Below, in pieces: positions 25,635 to 31,336 of a DNA stretch of 31,336 nt. Where the stretch lies: positions 1-31,336 of the forward strand of contig JBBDRQ010000049.1 of the NCBI GenBank assembly GCA_040905365.1. The letters are read 5' to 3'. The notes under the pieces are model-generated. The model was given only the letters and a program-made list of their open reading frames with translations, was not told the origin of the DNA and ran no database searches. The first letter of the stretch is position 1, and the number at the start of each line of letters is the position of its first letter. This stretch comes from JAHWKV01 sp040905365 (GTDB taxonomy: Bacteria > Actinomycetota > CADDZG01 > JAHWKV01). The position numbers and the translations under genes are program-made.

Positions 25635-28600
25635 ATGGACAAGACCTGTGATGCGCGACCGCCCTACGCCGAGCTGCACTGCCACTCCAACTTCAGCTTT
25701 CTCGACGGCGCTTCCCACCCCGAACAGCTGGCCGTCCAGGCCGCAAAGCTTGGCCTGGACGCGCTGGCGCTCACCGATCACGACGGGATGTACGCGGTGG
25801 TGCGCTTTGCCCGGGCAGCCGAGCAGGTGGGGCTGAAGACTATCTTCGGCGCCGAGCTGTCGCTGGACCTGCCCAAACCGCAAACCGGCGAGCCGGACCC
25901 GGCCGGGCACCACCTGCTGGTGCTGGCCCGGAACCCGCAGGGCTACGGCCTGCTGTGCCGGGCGATCAGCGAGGCTCAGCTGGCCGGCAAACAAAAGGGC
26001 AGGCCGGTCTACAACCTGGCCCGGCTGGCGGAGCTGCACTCCGGCCACTGGCTGGTGCTGACCGGCTGCCGCAAGGGAGCGGTTCCCAGGACCCTGGCCT
26101 CGGAAGGCCCTGAGGCGGCCGCCCGGCAGCTGGCGGACCTCACCGCGTACTTCGGCCGGGACAACGTGGCGGTGGAGATCTGGGATCACGGCATGCCCTG
26201 CGACTCGGTCCGCAACGACGCCATGGCCGCGCTGGCGACCGGCGCCCGGCTGCCGCTGGTGGCCACTAACAACGTCCACTACGCCACCGCGGACGACTGG
26301 CAGCTGGCCAACGCCGTCGCCGCGGTACGCGCCCGCCGGTCGTTGGACGAGATCGAGGGTTGGCTTCCCCCCGCGCCTACCGCCCGGCTGCGGTCCGGAA
26401 GGCAGATGGCGGAGGTCTTCTCGCGCTACCCCGGCGCCGTCCAGCGCTCGGCCGAGCTGGGCCTTGACTGCGCTTTCGACCTGTCGCTGGTGGCGCCCAA
26501 GCTCCCCGACTTCCCCGTACCCCAGGGGCACACCGAGATGAGCTGGCTGCGCCATCTGAGCTACGAGGGAGCCGTGCTTCGGTACGGCCCCCGCCGCAGC
26601 GAACGGGTGGTCGGAGCCTACCGGCAGATCGACTACGAGCTGGACATGATCGACCAGCTGGGGTTCGCCGGCTACTTTTTGATCGTCTGGGACATCGTCC
26701 AGTTTTGTAAGCGCTGCGACATCTACTGCCAGGGCCGGGGCTCGGCCGCAAACTCGGCGGTCTGCTACGCCCTGGGCATCACCAACGCCGACGCGGTGTC
26801 GCTGAAGCTGCTGTTCGAGCGGTTCCTCTCCCCCGAGCGCGACGGACCTCCCGACATCGACCTGGACATCGAGTCCGACCGCAGAGAAGAGGCCATCCAG
26901 TACGTCTACGACCGCCACGGCCGGCAGCACGCGGCACAGGTGGCCAACGTCATCACCTACCGGGCCCGCTCGGCGGTCAGGGACATGGCGCGCGCGCTCG
27001 GGCACTCCCCCGGCCGGCAGGACGCCTGGTCCAAGCAGATCGACGGCTGGGGGCCCCTGGCGTCCAACACCGACCACGACATCCCTGCCCCGGTAATGCA
27101 GATGGCCGGCCGGCTGGAGGGCTACCCGAGACACCTGGGCATCCACTCCGGCGGCATGGTGATGTGCGACCGCCCGGTGATCGAGGTGTGCCCTGTGGAG
27201 TGGGCCCGGATGGTGGGACGCAGCGTCTTGCAGTGGGACAAAGAGGACTGCGCAGCGGCCGGACTGGTCAAGTTCGACCTGCTGGGGCTGGGGATGCTCT
27301 CGGCGCTGCATTACTGCATCGATCTGGTCAACGCCCACTTTGACATGGAGGTAGATCTGGCCGCGCTGCCCCAGGACGATGCGGTGTACCAGATGCTCAG
27401 CCGGGCCGACACCGTCGGAGTCTTCCAGGTGGAGTCCCGGGCGCAGATGGCCACGCTCCCGCGCCTTAAACCCCGCTGCTTCTACGACCTCGTGGTCGAG
27501 GTGGCGCTGATCCGTCCGGGCCCCATCCAAGGCGGCTCCGTACACCCCTACATAAAACGGCGCAACGGCAAAGAGCCGGTCACCTACCTGCACCCGTTGC
27601 TGGAGAACTCATTGAAAAAGACTCTCGGCGTACCGCTGTTTCAGGAGCAGTTGATGCAGATGGCGGTAGATGTGGCCGGATTCACCGCCGCCGAGGCCGA
27701 CAAGCTGCGGCAAGCTATGGGGTCCAAACGCTCCACCGAACGCATGGAACAGCTCAAGGCCCGACTGTATCGGGGAATGGCGGAACGAGACATCACCGCA
27801 GGGGTGGCCGACGCCATCTGGGAGAAGCTACTCGCCTTCGCCAGCTTCGGGTTCCCTGAGAGTCACTCGGTCAGCTTTGCCTACCTCGTCTACGCCTCGG
27901 CGTGGCTGAAGTACCACTACCCGGCGGCATTTTTGGCGTCCCTGCTCAACGCCCAACCCATGGGCTTTTGGGCCCCCCACACTCTGGTCGCGGACGCCCG
28001 GCGCCACGGGGTCACGGTGCTGGGCCCGGACATCAACGCCTCGTCCGACCGGGCGACGCTGGAGCGCCACGACGGCGAGGCCGCGGTCCGCATCGGGATC
28101 GGCTCCGTGCGCAACGTCGGCGAAGAACCGGCGGAGCGAATTGCGCAAGGACGCCCCTACGCCGGCATGGAGGATCTGGCCCGGCGGGGCGAGCTGAGCG
28201 TCCCGCAGATGGAAGCCCTGGCCACCGCCGGCGCTTTTGGCTGCTTTGGCCTGACCCGGCGCCGGGCCTTGTGGGCAGCCGGAGTGGTGGCCGGCTCCAG
28301 GGAAGATCAACTATCCAACCTGGTCTGCGGAGTCCAATCGCCCGACCTGCCCGCGATGGCCCCCGTAGAGGAGGTCTCGGCCGACTTTTGGTCGACCGGA
28401 CTGTCGCCCAGCGCCTCCCCGGTAGAGTTCGTCCGTCCGCAGCTAAAGCGCCGGGGAGTGTTGAGCGCGGCGGATCTGGCGGGCGCCGAACCCAACCGAA
28501 TCGTTACCGTAGGCGGGGTGGTTACCCACCGGCAGCGGCCGGCCACCGCCGGCAACACAGTGTTTTTGAACCTGGAGGATGAGACCGGGCTGGTGAACGT

Positions 28601-28775
28601 TATATGCCAGCGGGATGCATGGAGCCGCTACCGCAAGGTGGCCCGTACGGCTAAAGCGCTGCTGGTTACCGGACGCCTGGAGCGATCGGAGGGAGCGGTC
28701 AACCTGATAGCGGCCAAGTTCGAGCCGCTGAGCTTGACCGTTGACACGAGCCCATCCTCGAGAGACTTCCGGTAG
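25635..28775 (+). CDS. dnaE2: Error-prone DNA polymerase III alpha subunit DnaE2
   Basis: A 1046-residue translesion C-family polymerase. It has an N-terminal PHP domain (AELHCHSNFSFLDGASHPEQL at 12-32, ALTDHDG) and a palm with catalytic Asp triad members in PDIDLDIES (D407, D409, D411). DnaE2-specific stretches include VVEVALIRPGPIQGGSVHPY and FGFPESHSVSFAYL. A helix-hairpin-helix region and a C-terminal OB fold (NTVFLNLEDETGLVNVICQ) complete it. It is shorter than replicative DnaE1 and lacks its C-terminal extension, as expected for DnaE2. The family causes SOS mutagenesis, normally with ImuA'/ImuB, but neither partner is in this window. Expression is under LexA, as the box upstream shows. 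The ATG has no Shine-Dalgarno. Confidence 0.96.
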   Translation: MDKTCDARPPYAELHCHSNFSFLDGASHPEQLAVQAAKLGLDALALTDHDGMYAVVRFARAAEQVGLKTIFGAELSLDLPKPQTGEPDPAGHHLLVLARNPQGYGLLCRAISEAQLAGKQKGRPVYNLARLAELHSGHWLVLTGCRKGAVPRTLASEGPEAAARQLADLTAYFGRDNVAVEIWDHGMPCDSVRNDAMAALATGARLPLVATNNVHYATADDWQLANAVAAVRARRSLDEIEGWLPPAPTARLRSGRQMAEVFSRYPGAVQRSAELGLDCAFDLSLVAPKLPDFPVPQGHTEMSWLRHLSYEGAVLRYGPRRSERVVGAYRQIDYELDMIDQLGFAGYFLIVWDIVQFCKRCDIYCQGRGSAANSAVCYALGITNADAVSLKLLFERFLSPERDGPPDIDLDIESDRREEAIQYVYDRHGRQHAAQVANVITYRARSAVRDMARALGHSPGRQDAWSKQIDGWGPLASNTDHDIPAPVMQMAGRLEGYPRHLGIHSGGMVMCDRPVIEVCPVEWARMVGRSVLQWDKEDCAAAGLVKFDLLGLGMLSALHYCIDLVNAHFDMEVDLAALPQDDAVYQMLSRADTVGVFQVESRAQMATLPRLKPRCFYDLVVEVALIRPGPIQGGSVHPYIKRRNGKEPVTYLHPLLENSLKKTLGVPLFQEQLMQMAVDVAGFTAAEADKLRQAMGSKRSTERMEQLKARLYRGMAERDITAGVADAIWEKLLAFASFGFPESHSVSFAYLVYASAWLKYHYPAAFLASLLNAQPMGFWAPHTLVADARRHGVTVLGPDINASSDRATLERHDGEAAVRIGIGSVRNVGEEPAERIAQGRPYAGMEDLARRGELSVPQMEALATAGAFGCFGLTRRRALWAAGVVAGSREDQLSNLVCGVQSPDLPAMAPVEEVSADFWSTGLSPSASPVEFVRPQLKRRGVLSAADLAGAEPNRIVTVGGVVTHRQRPATAGNTVFLNLEDETGLVNVICQRDAWSRYRKVARTAKALLVTGRLERSEGAVNLIAAKFEPLSLTVDTSPSSRDFR

Positions 28776-28794
28776 CCGATCCGTCGCTGTGCGC

Positions 28795-29364
28795 TCACGA
28801 CCAGCTCACGGTCCAGAGCCTCACGTCGGACTGCTCGGCGCCCTCGGGGTTAAGCTCCACGATCTGGTCGGCCAGTCCCCACTCGATCGCTTTGTCCGGG
28901 TCCACGATGACGGGCCGCGCTTGCCGCCCGTACAGGGCGTCCAGCTCCTCGGGCGGAATCTTGGTGTGACGTTCGGCAATTTCTCGAGCCAGCCGGGTGT
29001 CGTGAACCACACGCTGGCTTGCTTCGTCGATTTGGTCCAGCGACTGCGAGCCTTCCCCGAACGACCAGCGGAAGGCGTGGAAGAAAAACCGAGATACCGG
29101 TGCGCAGGTGCGCCGGCGGCCGCCGAGAAACACCGGCACCGCCGCGCTGCCCACATGCCCGGCCGCGTGAACCTCCACTGGGTGCGGTAGCACGCGTAAG
29201 AAGTGGTACAGCGCCAACCCCTCCCGGGTGCTGCCGCCCTCACTCGACAGCACTACCGTCAGACGGTCCAGATCCGGCTGCTCCAACGCCTCCGCGACGC
29301 GGCTGCGAAGAGCGTTGGCCGAGGCCCGGTTGAGGTTGCCGTTGAACACCACCCGATAGTCCAT
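28795..29364 (-). CDS. ClpP-like serine protease-fold protein, possibly lacking the catalytic Asp
   Basis: A 189-residue protein of the ClpP/crotonase fold. SEGGSTREGLALYHFL (about 41-56) matches the SPGGS-x-x-x-G-x-A-x-Y oxyanion segment. GHVGSAAVPVFLGG carries the nucleophile Ser73, and FFFHAFRW the catalytic His96. The end AIEWGLADQIV aligns with the ClpP AVEYGLVD motif. In that alignment the position of the catalytic Asp is occupied by Pro151, with other Asp residues close by (D155, D157). It could be an active variant using another acid, a weak protease, or an inactive partner of a true ClpP. It has no signal peptide, so it is cytoplasmic. It is convergent with dnaE2, and no Clp ATPase is nearby. 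Confidence 0.8.
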   Translation of the reverse strand: MDYRVVFNGNLNRASANALRSRVAEALEQPDLDRLTVVLSSEGGSTREGLALYHFLRVLPHPVEVHAAGHVGSAAVPVFLGGRRRTCAPVSRFFFHAFRWSFGEGSQSLDQIDEASQRVVHDTRLAREIAERHTKIPPEELDALYGRQARPVIVDPDKAIEWGLADQIVELNPEGAEQSDVRLWTVSWS

Positions 29365-29472
29365 GAGACCGAGAGGCTACCCTCTTTGGGTTCCCGATGA
29401 CGGACCGGGCGCCTGTGCGGATCTGCGTTTAGCGGGCGCGCTTAATCAGGCCTCGACACCGGCAGGAACTAT

Positions 29473-29655
29473 TTACTTAAAGTTCCTCATCTGGTCGAGC
29501 ATACGGTGCTTGGAGTCGCCGCGGCCCTGCAGCTCTTGCTTCCTGATCTCACGGCGCCGATCTCGCTCGGCTGCCGCGAGCGACTCCCAGTGCGATTGCT
29601 CCTCTGGAGTCGGACCACGACGCTTCAAGCCATCCAGGAACGACATAAATGACAT
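29473..29655 (-). CDS. Small hydrophilic protein of 60 residues, unknown
   Basis: A 60-residue protein, helical and highly charged: a short hydrophobic start (MSFMSFLDGL) and then Arg/Glu/Gln-rich sequence. An in-frame second ATG lies three codons in. An AGGAT-like site sits upstream of the first ATG. It is in line with neighbouring minus-strand genes, and the charged helical composition is like other small actinobacterial proteins, so it is probably real. The family is not recognised. Confidence 0.55.
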   Translation of the reverse strand: MSFMSFLDGLKRRGPTPEEQSHWESLAAAERDRRREIRKQELQGRGDSKHRMLDQMRNFK

Positions 29656-29706
29656 AAAAGCATCCTACCCGATCAGTTCGCTAGTACCCTGGACCGTTGG
29701 AGTCGG

Positions 29707-30327
29707 TCAGACACTCGAGCGCTTCCTGAACGCCAGAAAGCCTCCGGCCGCGACCAACACGACCACGGCCGCGATAATCAGCCCAACCGGCAGTCCCTCG
29801 TCGTCATCGGCATCTTCCTCGCCTGCACTTTCCTCCTGAGGGTCCTCGGACACAACCGGATCCTGCTCCGACGTCGTTGGGTCTTCGTCGTCGACCGGTG
29901 CCGGAACCTCACCCGCGGCAATCGTCACAGTTGCCTCGTCCGCCAAAGAGAAGTTGGGATTCACCTCGCAGCCGTCCGGGCCGCTCAATCCAACGGTGAA
30001 AGTCATGTCCGTTTCGCCGCCGGCGAGGATGTCGATCGTGACCGACTTCTCGAGCTCCGAGCCCGTGAAACTGACCTGCTCGTCCAGTTCGCTAAAGTTC
30101 ACCCCGGCCTGGGCGCTCTGACCTGTAGCAGTTACCCGGACACTGGAATCTGCCACGCTCCCGTCCCGATCCACTGTGACGGTTACCGTGTCGCCCTCAC
30201 TTACCGATGTAGGCGAGACCTGCAAACCAAACCGATGACACGCGGCCGAAGCTGCCGGCGCCAGCCAAACCAGAGCGACCATCACCAGAACCAGGACCAC
30301 ACCCAGACCAGCCTTGCGATTTCGCAT
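29707..30327 (-). CDS. Cell-surface protein with Calx-beta-like domain and C-terminal anchor
   Basis: A 206-residue exported protein starting at the ATG at 30327, which follows GGAGGTGGAGGAGC. An upstream TTG has no advantage. The signal peptide ends at ASA-AC. Residues about 35-120 form a beta-sandwich with Calx-beta-like repeats (SVSEGDTVTVTVDRDG, GVNFSELDEQVSFTGSELEKSVTIDIL), a fold that often binds calcium. An acidic linker at about 125-175 is almost all Asp/Glu/Pro/Ser. A hydrophobic span (GLIIAAVVVLVAAGGFLAF) with a short basic tail RKRSSV closes the protein. This layout anchors the beta domain outside the cell. There is no LPxTG sortase motif. It lies between a small helical protein and a J-domain gene, all on the minus strand. 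Confidence 0.85.
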   Translation of the reverse strand: MRNRKAGLGVVLVLVMVALVWLAPAASAACHRFGLQVSPTSVSEGDTVTVTVDRDGSVADSSVRVTATGQSAQAGVNFSELDEQVSFTGSELEKSVTIDILAGGETDMTFTVGLSGPDGCEVNPNFSLADEATVTIAAGEVPAPVDDEDPTTSEQDPVVSEDPQEESAGEEDADDDEGLPVGLIIAAVVVLVAAGGFLAFRKRSSV

Positions 30328-30382
30328 GCTCCTCCACCTCCCCAAGTAGTCGGCAAAAGCATGGACCTCTAACGCCGGGCGA

Positions 30383-30979
30383 TCAAGTCCTGCTCGGATC
30401 TGCGGAATCCCTCAGGCCGAACCACTTACCGGGCAGCACCTTCACGTTGACGAACAGGTCCCCGAACCCTCCGCCGTTGGCACCAAAACCACCCTTTCCC
30501 CTCAGATGGAGCCGTTCGCCATCGGCAATTCCCGGTCGAAGAAAGACGATCGCGGTGCGGGTGGGCCTGCGCGGATCGCGGCACTGGAGTCGCACCAACT
30601 TCCCGCTTCGGGCTTCCCGGTGAGCGAGCACCACCTCGGCTTCCAAATCGTTGCCCCGAACGGGCCTGCCGGGGCCGGGCCGCATAGCGGCTAGGTTCAC
30701 CCGGTACTTGGCGAATCCGGCCGGCCGCACCGAAGCAGCCGGAGAGTAGCCGGCGCGGTTCCGGTCATAAAGATCGCGCTGCGGAGCATCGGACAGGACC
30801 GAATACGCCTCGAGGACCTGCTTGAAGCGCTGCTCCGAGCGCGCGTCCCCCCTGTTGACGTCGGGATGATATTTGCGCGCCATAGTCCGGTAGGCGCCCT
30901 TTATCTGCTCCTCAGAGGCATCTGGGCCCACGCCCAGTGCGGCGTAGAAGTCCCGACCGAGCCAGTCCCGGCGGTTCAT
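30383..30979 (-). CDS. DnaJ-family co-chaperone without zinc domain
   Basis: A 198-residue Hsp40-type protein. The J domain at about 10-73 carries the essential HPD (38-40), which stimulates DnaK ATPase. A short Gly/Pro/Ala linker is followed by part of a DnaJ C-terminal substrate-binding domain (DLEAEVVLAHREARSGKLVRLQ, RPGIADGERLHLRGKGGFG..GDLFV). The Cys-rich zinc-finger domain is missing and only one of the two beta domains is present, so it is CbpA-like and shortened. It probably works with a DnaK encoded elsewhere. The ATG has no strong ribosome site. It is in line with the flanking minus-strand genes but separated from both by about 55 bp. Confidence 0.88.
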   Translation of the reverse strand: MNRRDWLGRDFYAALGVGPDASEEQIKGAYRTMARKYHPDVNRGDARSEQRFKQVLEAYSVLSDAPQRDLYDRNRAGYSPAASVRPAGFAKYRVNLAAMRPGPGRPVRGNDLEAEVVLAHREARSGKLVRLQCRDPRRPTRTAIVFLRPGIADGERLHLRGKGGFGANGGGFGDLFVNVKVLPGKWFGLRDSADPSRT

Positions 30980-31034
30980 GCAGCTTATTCTGCGGCATCT
31001 CGTCGGTTAAACGACACACCGTGCCGCTTCGAAC

Positions 31035-31336
<302 letters not shown>

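Noticed and set aside
25623..27593. 656-codon minus-strand open frame
   Set aside because: It is antisense to dnaE2. Its length comes from codon bias in a GC-rich gene, and no domain is visible.

Overview
The window looks like a high-GC Gram-positive genome (Actinomycetota), probably uncultured, and I would not name a class. The evidence is the high GC of the right two thirds, frequent GTG/TTG starts, apparently leaderless genes, a TCGAAC-N4-GTTCGA type SOS box in front of dnaE2, and a penicillin-binding protein with an NTF2-like domain. The left tip carries a 12-base match to the EcoRI flank of TOPO-type cloning vectors (2..13). The right tip stops inside a hexanucleotide repeat, so both ends look like artefactual contig ends.

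Left third (1 to about 13.1 kb) is an accessory, defence-type region with visibly lower GC. On the minus strand, three genes joined by TGATG stop/start overlaps encode a DUF499 AAA+ ATPase, a small unknown protein and a DUF1156 (COG1743) DNA methyltransferase that runs off the left edge. Divergent from them, past an AT-rich intergenic region with direct repeats 31 bp apart, is a small membrane protein. Next come about 1.1 kb of decayed insertion-sequence remnants, with an IS3-type orfA on the minus strand and an integrase C-terminus on the plus strand. The region's largest gene follows: a protein of about 1366 aa combining an Xre-type HTH, an Mrr-like PD-(D/E)xK nuclease, a STAND NTPase and a long helical C-terminus. 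This is an Avs-like candidate phage sensor. The 0.8 kb after it has no convincing gene. It holds a cluster of inverted repeats and the 3' half of a decayed tRNA-Val(TAC)-like sequence, a plausible scar of island integration.

Middle (13.3 to 19.8 kb) holds chromosomal-looking genes: two zinc-ribbon proteins of unknown function, a small secreted cysteine-containing protein followed by a strong inverted-repeat terminator, a YceI-family protein, and a lipoprotein of the Fea1 (low-iron-inducible) type whose putative promoter contains an inverted repeat resembling metal-regulator half-sites. A minus-strand operon then reads penicillin-binding protein, NSS/SLC6 sodium-coupled transporter, small basic membrane protein.

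Right third (21.9 to 31.3 kb) holds a lipoprotein, an osmC-acs operon (redox/peroxide-type protein and acetyl-CoA synthetase), an arfB-like ribosome-rescue hydrolase, SOS-controlled dnaE2 (translesion replicative polymerase) with a perfect LexA palindrome between its promoter elements, a ClpP-like protein lacking the expected catalytic Asp, a 60-aa protein, a Calx-beta-like surface protein with a C-terminal anchor, a J-domain protein, and the C-terminus of a membrane protein preceded by a (Pro-Glu)n repeat.
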